This document shows, piece after piece, positions 54,052 through 63,949 of a stretch of 64,000 bases of DNA. The notes under the pieces were generated by a model. It was not told the DNA's origin and did no database searches. It saw only the letters and a program-made list of their open reading frames with translations. The DNA is from Streptoalloteichus tenebrarius. GTDB taxonomy: Bacteria; Actinomycetota; Actinomycetes; Mycobacteriales; Pseudonocardiaceae. The position numbers and the translations under genes are program-made. Each line of letters begins with the position of its first letter. Position 1 is the first letter of the stretch. The DNA lies in the NCBI RefSeq assembly GCF_024171885.1, contig NZ_JAMTCP010000005.1:62001-126000 (forward strand), written 5' to 3'.

Positions 54052-54549
54052 ATGGAGCGTTCCGCCATCGGTGACGAGTCGGGGCGGTCGCGGGAGATCG
54101 TCGTCGGCGTGGACGGCTCGGACGCGGGACAGCGGGCGCTGCGCTGGGCCGTCGAGGAGGCGCTGGTCCGTGGCTGCGCGGTCCGCGTGGTCACGGCGTG
54201 GGTGCCGGAGCCGCTGACCGAGTTCGCCTTCGCCTCCACCAGGGACGTGCCCGGCGAGCTTGAGGAGGACCTGCGCCGCGAGGTGGACGAGCTGCTCGCG
54301 GAGCTGCCCGAGCCGCCGGTGGTCCGGATCAGCGTCGCGCAGGGGCCGCCCGCCGCCGTGTTGCTCGACGCCGCGACCGACGCGGACCTGCTCGTCGTGG
54401 GCGCGCACCGGGGCGGCCTGCTCCGGGAGATCACTCTGGGCTCGGTGAGCACGACCTGCGTGCGGCACGCCCGGTGCCCGGTCGTCGTGCTGCCGCCGCC
54501 GAGGAGGTCCCGGCAGCACGGCGAGCCCTCCGTCCCGCCCACCGCCTGA
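54052..54549 (+). CDS. Universal stress protein (single UspA domain)
   Basis: A 165-residue protein: IVVGVDGSDAGQRALRWAVE at the N-terminus and LLVVGAHRGGLLREITLGSVS near the end, the nucleotide-binding pattern of ATP-binding Usps. ATG 54052 follows GGAGGTG. A perfect-stem terminator follows at 54565. Confidence 0.92.
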   Translation: MERSAIGDESGRSREIVVGVDGSDAGQRALRWAVEEALVRGCAVRVVTAWVPEPLTEFAFASTRDVPGELEEDLRREVDELLAELPEPPVVRISVAQGPPAAVLLDAATDADLLVVGAHRGGLLREITLGSVSTTCVRHARCPVVVLPPPRRSRQHGEPSVPPTA

Positions 54550-54564
54550 TCCGGCGTCCGGCCC

Positions 54565-54595
54565 CGTCCCCGCACCTCCCCGCGGTGCGGGGACG
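54565..54595 (+). terminator. Terminator after the UspA gene
   Basis: CGTCCCCGCACC, a 7-nt loop and GGTGCGGGGACG; 12 perfect pairs. Confidence 0.8.
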
Positions 54596-55495
54596 CGCCC
54601 GGCTGGGCGGTGGCACGAGTGCCGGGCGGTCGCCGCGGAGGGCGCGCGACACTCGGACGGCCGCGCCCCGAGCGCGTTCCATTCACCCTTCGGCCGGCCA
54701 ACGCCGCGGTCGTCGGGTTGGCCGCGCGGCGGTCAACGAGCGGGGAATCATCCCACCCGAACACCCTGAACGGCCTGGGAAGCGGCTCGTCAACGGCTGG
54801 AGAACCGGCGGCCGACGGCGCGGCAATCATGGGGGAACGGGCCCGCCGGAGATCCGTTCCCCTGTCAAACAACAACATCGTCGGAAGCGATGTCGCCTTG
54901 TCGCGCGGGGGTTCCGGGCGGCGATCCCCGGTCCGTGGCGTGAATCACGTGCCAGGAGAACCGCCGGGGATGACCGGTTTGACCAGGGATGACCGGGCTC
55001 GGGGGCGTTCGGCGGGGCGGTCACGGCCGGACGGTCCGGGGCCGGACGGCGGGGACGGCTGCGACGGGGGTTCCCCGGGCGCAGGTCAGCCGCGCGGACC
55101 CGCCGTCGGCGGGCGGGCCGTGGGTCGTTCGGGCGCGGCCGGACGCGGGTGCGCGTCCGGTGGGTGGCGGCATGTCCGGTCAGGCAAAACACCCGAGGTC
55201 GATTGGTGCGGCCGGGGCTTGACAGGGGATCGAGTCGCTGGACCCGGCCGGAACGTGCACACTATTTCACACCCGCATCCCGGCTCTCCCCCTTTCGATA
55301 ACGCCTGGTGGAGTGTCGGGCGCCGCTGTGTCGCCGGGTTGCCGCCTCTCCGTCGGCCGTCCGCGTGCAAACCCCTGTCGCCGAAGGCCAGAAATGCGTC
55401 ATAATTGCGATGCGACTCGCCGTCGGAGTATGGTGAGCGCCCCTGACGCACAAGTCGCCGCGTGGAATGCGCGGTTATCGGGGAGGGCGAGGCGG
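54596..55495. other. 900-bp intergenic region before lsr2
   Basis: No gene recognised; translations are Gly/Arg-rich. Its 3' end is AT-richer and includes CATAAT (about 55399-55404), a possible -10 for lsr2, and CACTATTTCACACC near 55261. Confidence 0.4.
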
Positions 55496-55849
55496 ATGGC
55501 ACAGAAGGTCACCGTGGAACTCGTGGACGATCTGGACGGCACCCGGGCCGAGGAGACCGTCGAGTTCGCGTTGGACGGTGTCGCGTACCAGATCGATCTG
55601 TCGGCGACGAACGCCGGCAAGCTCCGGGACGCGTTGGCCACGTTCGTGGCGAGCGCGCGCCGGGCCGGCGGGGGGCGCAAGCGGGGTGGGGCCACCACCG
55701 CGCGCAAGGGGGGCGGTCGTCCCGCCAGCGCCGATCGCGAGCAGAACCAGGCGATTCGGGAGTGGGCCCGCAAGCGCGGGATGAAGGTCTCGGAGCGGGG
55801 GCGCATCTCCACGGAGGTGCTCAACGCCTACCACCAGGCCAACGAGTGA
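55496..55849 (+). CDS. lsr2: Lsr2 nucleoid-associated protein
   Basis: A 117-residue H-NS-like xenogeneic silencer that bridges AT-rich DNA. The N-terminal oligomerisation strands read KVTVELVDDLDGTRAEETVE then YQIDLSATNAGKLRDAL; the C-terminal DNA-binding part has EWARKRGMKVSERGRIS, with RGR as the AT-hook-like minor-groove motif. ATG 55496 follows GGGAGG. Its long upstream region may be autoregulatory. Confidence 0.95.
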   Translation: MAQKVTVELVDDLDGTRAEETVEFALDGVAYQIDLSATNAGKLRDALATFVASARRAGGGRKRGGATTARKGGGRPASADREQNQAIREWARKRGMKVSERGRISTEVLNAYHQANE

Positions 55850-55992
55850 CGGTCGGGTCGGCGGTCGGCCGCGGCGGGTGACGCCGCCGCCGGGCGTCGG
55901 CCTGGTGCGGGACGGGTGACACCGCGAGGCTGTCGCCATTCGATCCACGGTGCGTACCCTGGGTTTTGGTGGACACCGTGGATGGGAGGGCC

Positions 55993-56193
55993 GTGGGCTC
56001 GCAAACGTATCTCGCCCGCTTTGTCGGTGGGCCGCTGGACGGGCGTTGGGAGACGTTTTCGGCGCCGTCCGGCTCACCCTTGCGGACGGTCACCCACGTG
56101 CACCTGCACAACGGTCCGAAGATCCTGCACCACTACGACCTTGAGTACAACGCGGAACAGGGCTGGGAGTACCGGCTTCGGCCGGTTCCGTAG
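55993..56193 (+). CDS. Small hypothetical protein with GGPLDG motif
   Basis: About 66 residues: YLARFVGGPLDGRWETFSAP then LEYNAEQGWEYRLRPVP. The FVGGPLDG motif recurs in small actinobacterial and phage proteins of unknown role. GTG 55993 has GGGAGGG very close upstream; GTG 55966 is an alternative start. A strong hairpin follows the stop. Confidence 0.6.
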   Translation: MGSQTYLARFVGGPLDGRWETFSAPSGSPLRTVTHVHLHNGPKILHHYDLEYNAEQGWEYRLRPVP

Positions 56194-56194
56194 T

Positions 56195-56233
56195 CAACGT
56201 CCGGGTCCCGTTCCATCGCGGGCCCGGACGTTG
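56195..56233 (+). terminator. Hairpin terminator and following gap
   Basis: CAACGTCCGGG-T-CCCG pairs with CGGG-CCCGGACGTTG (one bulge). Beyond it, 56234-56658 has no gene; GTTCGGCGG-TT-CCGCCGAAC at 56452-56471 is another perfect hairpin, and the plus strand there is biased to GTTC-type words. Confidence 0.75.
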
Positions 56234-56658
56234 TCGTCTCCACCCCCGGTGGTGGTCCGATCGGGCACTCGTGTTGCCCGTTCCGCCATTGGGGTTTCCT
56301 TCTCCCGGCGTGATCGCTGACGCCGTGCCGCCACGTTCGTCGTCGCGTCGGGTGCTGTTCGGCGCGCGTTCCCGTCGTTGGCGTGCGCGGTTCCTCGGGT
56401 TCCGGGGGTTCCCGCGTTCATCCGGGTTCGTCCGGCGTCCGTGTTCGTGATGTTCGGCGGTTCCGCCGAACCCCGGCCGTTCCCCGTCCCGGTCGATCTT
56501 CGTGATCCCTTCCGGCGGTTCTGGTCCCCTTCCCGGCCCGTGCCCGCCGGCACTTGCCGAGATCACGCCAACCCCCTTCCGGAACCTGTCGCGTCGCCGG
56601 CCGTCGCGTCGGTTGGTCGGTCGTGACGCGTCTCCCATGCCGTGCCCTGTCGGTCCGC

Positions 56659-56700
56659 TTGACAACAACATCAACGGCGATATTAGGTGAGCCTAACCTA
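56659..56700 (+). promoter_or_regulatory. Promoter with overlapping iron box
   Basis: TTGACA (56659-56664) and TATTAG (56681-56686), 16 bp apart, form the promoter; TTAGGTGAGCCTAACCTA at 56683-56700 is a near-perfect IdeR/DmdR iron box that overlaps the -10. Iron-replete cells should repress the downstream N-monooxygenase gene. Confidence 0.85.
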
Positions 56701-56748
56701 CTTTTGAGGGACGGGACCTGCGGGAACCGTCGAGGACTGGGGGTAGCG

Positions 56749-58119
56749 GTGACGTCTGGGGCGGGCGAGGGACCGACCGGCGGCGAGGGTGACGGCGTCG
56801 TCCGCGACGTGGTGGGCGTCGGGTTCGGTCCGTCCAACCTGGCGCTGGCCGTCGCGGTCGAGGAGCACGCCCGGCGGTCGCCGGCGGGGGAGCGGGTCGA
56901 CGCCGTGTTCCTGGAGCGACAGCCCCGGTTCGGCTGGCACCGCGGGATGCTGCTCGACGACGCCACCATGCAGGTGTCCTTCCTCAAGGACCTGGTGACG
57001 ATGCGCGACCCGACCAGCTCGTACAGCTTCCTGTGCTACCTCAGGGAGCGCGGTCGCCTGGTCGACTTCGTCAACCACAAGACGTTGTTCCCGTTGCGCA
57101 CGGAGTTCCACGACTACCTGGAGTGGGCGGCCGCGCGCGTGGGGCACCTGGCGCGGTACGACTCCGAGGTCGTCGCCGTCGAGCCCGTGACGGACCACGA
57201 CGGGGAGGTCGTGGCCGTGGACGTGGCGGTCCGGCGCGGCGACGGGGGCGCCGACCGGTACCGCGCCAGGAACCTGGTGCTGGCCCCCGGCCTGCGCCCG
57301 CACCTGCCGGCCGACGTGCGGCTGTCGGAGCGGATCTGGCACAACCACGACCTGCTCTCCCGGATCGAGGGGCTGACCGGGACGCCGCGCCGGTTCGTGG
57401 TGGTGGGCGCGGGGCAGAGCGCGGCCGAGACCACCGAGTACCTGCACCGGACGTTCCCCTCGGCCGAGGTGTGCGCGGTGTTCGCGCGCTACGGCTACAG
57501 CCCGGCGGACGACAGCTCGTTCGCGAACCGGATCTTCGACCCGGAGGCGGTCGACACCTTCTACGCCGCGCCGGAGCCGGTGAAGCGGATGCTCGTCGAC
57601 TACCACCGCAACACCAACTACTCGGTGGTGGACGTCGACCTGATCGACGACCTCTACCGCAGGACCTACGCGGAGAAGGTGTCGGGGCGGGAGCGCCTGC
57701 GCATCCTGCACGCCTCGCGCCTGGTGGACGTGCGGGAGACCGGGGACGGGGTCCGCGCCGCCGTCGAGTTCCTCCCCACCGGTCGGCGCACGCCCCTCGA
57801 CGCGGACGTCGTCGTCTACGCCACCGGGTACCGGCCGAGCGATCCCCTGGAACTCCTCGGCCCGTTGGCCGGCCTGTGTCGGCGGGACGAGGCGGGGCGG
57901 CCGAGGATCGGCCGGGACTACCGCGTGGTGACCGACGACGCGGTGCGGGCCGGCATCTACGTCCAGGGGGCCACCGAGCACACGCACGGGATCACCTCGA
58001 CGCTGCTGTCCACCACGGCCGTCCGGGTCGGCGAGATCCTCAACTCGATCATCGACCACGGCCGCCGACCGACGGCGGCGCCCCGTCCGGCCTACGCGTT
58101 GAGCGGCAATCCGGCCTGA
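56749..58119 (+). CDS. Lysine/ornithine N-monooxygenase (siderophore biosynthesis)
   Basis: A 456-residue flavin monooxygenase that hydroxylates the side-chain amine of ornithine or lysine to make hydroxamate ligands. Features: GVGFGPSNLALAVAVEEH (FAD motif with the family F-G-P-S-N), FGWHRGMLLDDATMQVSFLK, then DLVTMRDPTSSYSFLCYL, VVVGAGQSAAETTEYL (NADP motif) and DVVVYATGYRPSDP. GTG 56749 is chosen, the first start after the promoter. The iron box supports siderophore use; the substrate amine cannot be told. Confidence 0.93.
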   Translation: MTSGAGEGPTGGEGDGVVRDVVGVGFGPSNLALAVAVEEHARRSPAGERVDAVFLERQPRFGWHRGMLLDDATMQVSFLKDLVTMRDPTSSYSFLCYLRERGRLVDFVNHKTLFPLRTEFHDYLEWAAARVGHLARYDSEVVAVEPVTDHDGEVVAVDVAVRRGDGGADRYRARNLVLAPGLRPHLPADVRLSERIWHNHDLLSRIEGLTGTPRRFVVVGAGQSAAETTEYLHRTFPSAEVCAVFARYGYSPADDSSFANRIFDPEAVDTFYAAPEPVKRMLVDYHRNTNYSVVDVDLIDDLYRRTYAEKVSGRERLRILHASRLVDVRETGDGVRAAVEFLPTGRRTPLDADVVVYATGYRPSDPLELLGPLAGLCRRDEAGRPRIGRDYRVVTDDAVRAGIYVQGATEHTHGITSTLLSTTAVRVGEILNSIIDHGRRPTAAPRPAYALSGNPA

Positions 58120-58197
58120 GCCGCGCTCCGGCCGCCAGCCACCGCCAGCTACCGCCAGCCGCCGCCGGCCACGTCCGGTCGCTGGTCGTTGGTTCGA

Positions 58198-58232
58198 GCG
58201 GGGTGGGGAGGACGCGCCCGTCCCCACCCCGC
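58198..58232. terminator. Terminator between N-monooxygenase and helicase genes
   Basis: 12-bp perfect stem GCGGGGTGGGGA with an 11-nt loop, between convergent genes. CCGCCAGC-type short repeats precede it (58131-58160). Confidence 0.8.
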
Positions 58233-58238
58233 CTCTGG

Positions 58239-60341
58239 TCAGCGGGCCGACCAGGACCCGTCAGTGGCCAGGACCGTGAGCCGCTGCGTGGCCCTGGTCA
58301 ACGCGACGTAGAGCGCGCGGCGCCCGGTCGGCGACTCGGCGAGCAGATCGCCCGGCTCCACCAGCACCACGCCGTCGTACTCCAGCCCCTTCGCGTCGAG
58401 GCTGCCGACGACCCGCAGCCGGTCGTCGCCCAGCCCGTCGACCCAGGAGCGCACCTCCCCGACCCTGTCCATGGCCGGGATCACCGCCACTGTTCCGTCC
58501 ACAGTGGACAGCAGTTCGGCGGCGGCCTCCCTGGTCGCCGACGCGAGGGCGTCCGGCTCCACCACGCTCACCACCGGCTCCACGCCGGTGGACCGCACCG
58601 CCCTCGGCAGCTCCTCGGCCGAGGCGAGGTCGCCCAACGCGGACGCGGCCACCGCGAAGATCTCCGCCGAGTTGCGGTAGTTGGTGCGCAGCCGGTAGCT
58701 GCGCCGGGTCCGCGCCGAACCCAACGCCTCGTCCCTGGCCTCCTCGGCCTCCTCCGGCGTGGGCCACGAGGTCTGGACGGGGTCGCCGACCAGCGTCCAG
58801 CTCGCGTAGCGGCCGCGCCGGCCGAGCATGCGCCACTGCATCGGCGAGACGTCCTGCACCTCGTCGACCACGATGTGCGAGTACTCGTCGTAGTGCTGCG
58901 GCCGCCGGGGACGGCCGTCGGAGGACCCCTGGTCCCACTGCGCCGCGCCGCCCCGCCGGCGGCGCTTCGGCGGCGGCCCCAGCAGGACCCGCAGCTCGTC
59001 CAGCAACGCCACGTCCGCCGTGGACCAGCCGTCCCCGTCGGCCACGGCCCCGGCCAGCAGCTCGACCTCCTCCTGGCTCAGCACGCCCTTGGCGGCCCGC
59101 GTCAGCCGGTCGCGGTCCCGCAGCCAGCTCAGCACCCACGTCGGGCTCAGCACCGGCCACCACCGGACGAGGAAGCGGTGGAACTCCATCCGCTCGCCAA
59201 GCTCGTGGATCATCTCCGCCCGGTCGGGGCGGAAGGTGTCGTCGGCGTACTCCTCCGCCTTGCGGGCCAGCGCCTCCAGCAGCGCCTCGGCCGCGTCGAC
59301 CCGGTGCTGGTTGGGCTGGCCGGCCCGGTGCACCCGCCGCCGCACCCGGTCCAGCTCCCGCGCGTCGAGCCGGATGACCTCGCCGCCGTAGACGATGCGC
59401 ATCTCGGTGGGCGTGTCCGGTGGCGTCTGGCGGACCAGCCGGCGCAGCACGCGGACCATCCGCGAGGAGCCCTTCACCGCGGCCACCGCCGGCGGGTCGA
59501 CCCGCGTGGCGCGGACGCCGTCGAGCAGCTCGCCCAGCGACCGCAGCTCCGCGCTGGTCTCGCCCATCGAGGGGAGCACCCGGGAGATGTAGCTGGTGAA
59601 CACCGGCGACGGACCCACGACCAGCACGCCCGTGCCGAGGCGGCGCCGCTCCCGGTACAGCAGGTAGGCCACGCGGTGCAGGGCCACGGCGGTCTTGCCG
59701 GTGCCGGGCCCGCCGGTGATCTCGGTGACGCCGCCGGCCGGGGCCCTGATCGCCTCGTCCTGCTCGCGCTGGATCGTCGCGACGATGTTGTGCATGGCCT
59801 CGCCCCTGGCGCGGCCCAGCGCGGCCATGAGCGCGCCCTCGCCGACGATCGGCATCCCCTCGGGCAGCGCCTCGGGCATCAGCGGCTCGTCGTCGACGTC
59901 GGTCACCGTCTCGCCGGAGCAGTGGATCACCCTGCGGCGGAGCACGTCCATCGGCTCCTGCGGGGTCGCCTGGTAGAACGCGGCGGCGGCCGGTGCCCGC
60001 CAGTCGGTCACCAGGTTGTGGTGCTCCGCGTCCCGCACGCCCAGCCGGCCGATCCGCAGCGCCTGCCCGTCGGCCAGGTCGAGCCGGCCGAACACGAGCC
60101 CCTCGTGCTCGGTGTCCAGCGCCTGGAGCAGCCGGTTGGCGTAGCGCACCATGGCGTCCCTGTCGAACAGCATGGCGGCCTGCTCGAAGGCGGCCTCCTG
60201 GCCGGCGCCGTGGGCCAGCTCGTAGCCCTTCGCCCGCATCGTCTCGGCCTCGGCCCGCAGTTCGGCCAGCCGGGCGTACACCCGGTCGACGTGCTCCTGC
60301 TCGGCGGCGATCTCGGCCTGCCTGATGGACGCGTCCAACAA
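58239..60341 (-). CDS. HelD/HelR-like RNA-polymerase-associated helicase
   Basis: An SF1 ATPase of about 700 residues resembling HelD/HelR, which releases stalled RNA polymerase and can give rifamycin tolerance. N-terminal coiled coil: AAEQEHVDRVYARLAELRAE; Walker A ITGGPGTGKTAVALHRVAYL; Walker B HIVVDEVQDVSPMQW; later GDPVQTSW and LYVALTRATQRL. The start is uncertain: TTG 60341 has AGGAG nine bases upstream, which I prefer to the weakly supported GTG 60467. TCCACAGTGGA lies inside the gene at 58498. Confidence 0.88.
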   Translation of the reverse strand: MLDASIRQAEIAAEQEHVDRVYARLAELRAEAETMRAKGYELAHGAGQEAAFEQAAMLFDRDAMVRYANRLLQALDTEHEGLVFGRLDLADGQALRIGRLGVRDAEHHNLVTDWRAPAAAAFYQATPQEPMDVLRRRVIHCSGETVTDVDDEPLMPEALPEGMPIVGEGALMAALGRARGEAMHNIVATIQREQDEAIRAPAGGVTEITGGPGTGKTAVALHRVAYLLYRERRRLGTGVLVVGPSPVFTSYISRVLPSMGETSAELRSLGELLDGVRATRVDPPAVAAVKGSSRMVRVLRRLVRQTPPDTPTEMRIVYGGEVIRLDARELDRVRRRVHRAGQPNQHRVDAAEALLEALARKAEEYADDTFRPDRAEMIHELGERMEFHRFLVRWWPVLSPTWVLSWLRDRDRLTRAAKGVLSQEEVELLAGAVADGDGWSTADVALLDELRVLLGPPPKRRRRGGAAQWDQGSSDGRPRRPQHYDEYSHIVVDEVQDVSPMQWRMLGRRGRYASWTLVGDPVQTSWPTPEEAEEARDEALGSARTRRSYRLRTNYRNSAEIFAVAASALGDLASAEELPRAVRSTGVEPVVSVVEPDALASATREAAAELLSTVDGTVAVIPAMDRVGEVRSWVDGLGDDRLRVVGSLDAKGLEYDGVVLVEPGDLLAESPTGRRALYVALTRATQRLTVLATDGSWSAR

Positions 60342-60866
60342 CGCGGCTCTCTCCTGTACGGATCGACGGAAGACGGAAGTGCGACAGTACGTGTTCCCCG
60401 TCGGCGCGGAACCAAGCACCGGGGGGTGTCCCGGTGGGGTGACGGAGGTAGGCTGGGTGGTGTCCACACCGGAGGCGAAACACCCCTGGTTTGGGACGAT
60501 TTCTCACCCGATCTGGGTCATGCACTGACTGTCAGTCACGCTCACGCGGGTGGCTCGTTGCTGTTCCTCGCCGGTTCCGCCTGATCCTGGGTGATCGCGC
60601 GGACACATCCCGTGGCCCTCCGGCGGTCGCCGCGGGAGGCGGCTCCTGGCAGGGGAACGTCCACTGTGTATTGATCACCTGGCCGGCCCGGCCGCCCCGT
60701 CCACGGGGCGATGGTCCGTCCACGGTGGACACCGGCCGACGGCGGGCTCGGCTCCGCCGGCCGAGTGAGGCGGAGAGACGTAGGTCACATCGGATCCTGT
60801 CACGTCCTGCCGAGCTGTCCCGTCAGGAAGGTGCAAGCGCCAACAACGGCAAGCAAGGAGCGCACT
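60342..60866. promoter_or_regulatory. Divergent promoter region, HelD-like / AhpD-like
   Basis: 525 bp without a confirmed gene. TGACTGTCAGTCA at 60526-60538 is a 13-bp palindrome, and GTCCACGGTGGAC near 60718 resembles the TCCACWGTGGA motif. I did not find the rifamycin-associated element that precedes HelR genes elsewhere. Confidence 0.45.
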
Positions 60867-61340
60867 GTGGATGCTCGCTTGAACCTCTTCGACAACCCGG
60901 TCGCGACGCGGTTCCTGAAGCAGATCATCTCGGCGGGCAGGGTCGTCGCGGACTCGTCGCTGCCGGCCGCGACCCAGGAGCTGGTGAAGATCCGCGCCAG
61001 CCAGATCAACGGCTGCGGCTTCTGCACGGACATGCACACCAAGGAGGCCGCGCACGCCGGGGAGACGTCGGTGCGCCTCAACCTGGTCGCGACGTGGCGG
61101 GAGGCCACGGTGTTCACCGAGGCCGAGCGCGCGGCCCTGGAGCTGACGGAGCAGGCGACCCGCATCGCCGACGCGGCCGGCGGGGTCTCGGACGAGGTCT
61201 GGGCCAACGCCGCCAAGCACTACGACGAGGAGCAGCTCGGGGCCCTGGTGTCCCTCATCGCCCTCATCAACGCCTTCAACCGGGTGAACGTCATCGTCCG
61301 GCAGCCCGCCGGCGACTACCAGCCCGGCCAGTTCGGGTGA
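60867..61340 (+). CDS. AhpD-like carboxymuconolactone-decarboxylase-family protein
   Basis: A 157-residue helical protein of the AhpD/CMD superfamily. The redox motif CGFC with a downstream His (NGCGFCTDMHTKEA) is that of alkylhydroperoxidase D-like enzymes, which reduce peroxides or recycle peroxiredoxins. GTG 60867 follows AAGGAG. It is followed by a strong terminator. Confidence 0.92.
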   Translation: MDARLNLFDNPVATRFLKQIISAGRVVADSSLPAATQELVKIRASQINGCGFCTDMHTKEAAHAGETSVRLNLVATWREATVFTEAERAALELTEQATRIADAAGGVSDEVWANAAKHYDEEQLGALVSLIALINAFNRVNVIVRQPAGDYQPGQFG

Positions 61341-61355
61341 TGAGCGCGCCCGTCG

Positions 61356-61399
61356 GGGCGCTCCGTGCCGCCACGCGCCAGCGGCGGCACGGGGCGCCC
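61356..61399 (+). terminator. Terminator after the AhpD-like gene
   Basis: A 17-pair stem with one T-G wobble (arms 61356-61372 and 61383-61399) and a 10-nt loop. Confidence 0.8.
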
Positions 61400-61884
61400 T
61401 CTCCGGGTGCCGGGGAGCCGGTCCGGCACACCCGCCGCCTGGAGAACAGGCCCTGCCAGGTCCTACGGCCTGTCCTCACAGTTGGTGAGGCTGATCTTGA
61501 TTCCGGGGTGTCGTGCGTGGGCATGAGTTGGCCGGCGATCAGGGGTGGGTGATCGGGCGGGTGTTGCGAGGCATCGGCGTGATCGACGGGATGTTGTTCA
61601 GCACCAAAACCCTGCACCGCTGCGGTGGCGCGGTTGCGGGTGATCGCCGAGCTGATCAGCGAACGTGACTGGGAGGTCTGGGTGGGCTCCGGCGTCGTGC
61701 GTGCCCACCGGCACGCCACCGGGGCGAACCAGTTGGTCATGATGTGGGCCGCTCCGTTCTCGTCGCCGTCCCGACCTGACCTTCGAGGGCAGACCCGATG
61801 GGTTGTCCTCAAGGTTGGTGTGGTTGATCTCGATCCCCGGGTGTCGTACGCGCGCACGTTGGCCGGCGGGCAGGGGTGGGTGAT

Positions 61885-62260
61885 CGAGCGGGTGTTGCCT
61901 GCCTCGGGCAGGAAGGGACGCCCACCGGGGGGAGGAGCCATCCGCGTGATCAACGGGTTGCTGTTCAAGGCGAAGACGGGTGTGGCATGGCGTGACCCGC
62001 CGGCACGGTATGGGCCGTGGAGGACGGTGTCGACAACCGGTTCTGGCGGTGGTCGCCCACCGCGACCCTGACCGCTGCGGTGGTGCGGGTGCGGGTGATC
62101 GCTGGGGTGATCAGCGAACTCGACTGGGAGGTCTCGGTCGACTTCAGCAGCGTGCGCGCCCACCAGCACACCACCGGGGCGAATCAGTTGGTCATGCTGT
62201 GGGCCGCTCCGTTCTCGTCGCCGTCCCGACCTGACCTTCGAGGGCAGACCCTACGGCTTG
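61885..62260 (+). pseudogene. Frameshifted IS5-family transposase remnant
   Basis: The best-preserved unit: GAIRVINGLLFKAKTGVAWR followed by DPPARYGPWRTV, then, in another frame, DNRFWRWSPTATLT and ELDWEVSVDFSSVRAHQHTT. This order is that of the N-terminal and DDE-adjacent parts of IS5-type transposases. The rest of the enzyme is missing. Confidence 0.8.
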
Positions 62261-63367
62261 TCCTCAAGGATGGCCGATCGTTTGATCCTGGGGCGTCGCG
62301 CGCGGGCATGAGTTGGCCGGCGGGCAGGGGTGGGTGATCGATCTGCTGTTGCGAGGTATCCGTGTGATCGACGGGATGCTGTTCAGCGCCAGAACTCCGA
62401 CTACTGCGGTGGTGTGGGGTGCGGGTGATCGCTGGGGTGATCAGCGAACGTGTCTGGGAGGTGGCGGTCGACTCCAGCAGCGTGCGCGCCCACCGGGGAG
62501 AATCAGTTGGTCATGCTGTGGGTCGCTCCGTTCTCGTTGCCGTCTCGACGTGGCTTTGAGGGCAGGCTTGAGGACGTGTCCTCACAGTCGGTGTGGCTGA
62601 TCTCGACCCCTGGGTGATCGATCTGCTGTTGCGAGGCATCCGCGTGATCAAGGGGACGCTGTTCAGCGCCGGAACCCTGCACCGCTGCGGTGGTGTGGGG
62701 TGCAGGTGATCGTCGGGGAGATCAGCGAATGCCACTGGGAGGTCTGGGTCGGCTCCAGCAGCGTGGGCGCCCACCGGCGCACCACCGCGGCGAACCGGTT
62801 GGTCATGTTGTGGGCCGCTTCGTCCTCGTCGTCCTCCCGACGTGGCCTTCCGAGGGCAGACCCGATGGGTTGTCCTCAAGGTTGGTGAGGCTGATCTTGA
62901 ATCCGGGATGTCGTGCGCGGGCATGAGTTGGCCGGCGAGCAGGGGTGGGTGATCGATCCGCTGTTACGAGGCATCCGCGTGATCAAGGGGACGCTGTTCA
63001 GCGCCGGGACCCTGCACCGCTGCGGTGGCGCGGGTGATCGCTGGGGTGATCAGCGAACGTGATTGGGAGGTCTGGGTGGGCTCCGGCAGCGTGCGCGCCC
63101 ACCGGCACACCACAGGCGCGAATCGGTTGGTTATGCCGTCGGTCGCCCCGTTCTCGTTGCCGTCTCGACCTGGCTTTGAGGGCAGACCCGATGGGTTGTC
63201 CCTCAAGGTTGGTGTGGCTGATCTCGACCCCCGGGGCGCGGCACGCGGGCATGAGTTGACCGGCGGGCAGGGACAGGCGATCGAGCTGCTGTTGCGAGGC
63301 ATCGGCGTGATCAAGGGGATGCTGTTCAGCGCCGGGACCCTGCACCGCTGCGGTGGCGCGGGTGCGG

Positions 63368-63949
63368 GTGATCGCCGAGGCGATCAATGGACCTCAACTG
63401 GAAGGTCTGGGTCGGCTCCAGCAGCGTGCGTGCCCACCGGCACACCACAGGCGCGAATCGGTTGGTTATGCCGTCGGTCGCTCCGTTCTCGTAGCCGTCC
63501 CGAGCTGGCTTTGAGGGCAGGCTTGAGGACGTGTCCTCACAGTTGGTGTGGCTGATCTCGATCCCTGGGTGATCGATCTGCTGTTGCGAGGCATCGGCGT
63601 GATCAAGGGGATGCTGTTCAGCTCCGGGGCCCTGACCGCTGCGGTGGTGTGGGTGCGGGTGATCGCCGAGGCGATCAATGGACCTCAACTGGAAGGTCTG
63701 GGTCGGCTCCAGCAGCGTGCGTGCCCACCGGCACACCACAGGCGCGAATCGGTTGGTTATGCCGTCGGTCGCTCCGTTCTCGTAGCCGTCCCGAGCTGGC
63801 TTTGAGGGCAGGCTTGAGGACGTGTCCTCACAGTTGGTGTGGCTGATCTCGATCCCTGGGTGATCGATCTGCTGTTGCGAGGCATCGGCGTGATCAAGGG
63901 GATGCTGTTCAGCTCCGGGGCCCTGACCGCTGCGGTGGTGTGGGTGCGG
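63368..63949. repeat. Perfect 291-bp tandem duplication in the transposase array
   Basis: 63368-63658 and 63659-63949 appear identical base for base, indicating a very recent duplication of one unit. The next unit starts with GTGATCGTCGGGGAG and differs. The length is a multiple of three. Confidence 0.85.

Noticed and set aside
57033-60584. 1183-codon plus-strand frame over the N-monooxygenase and helicase genes
   Set aside because: It is a shadow of two genes with intact motifs, one of them on the other strand.
60342-60866. Rifamycin-associated element before the HelD-like gene
   Set aside because: I looked for the known 19-bp inverted repeat and did not find a convincing match.
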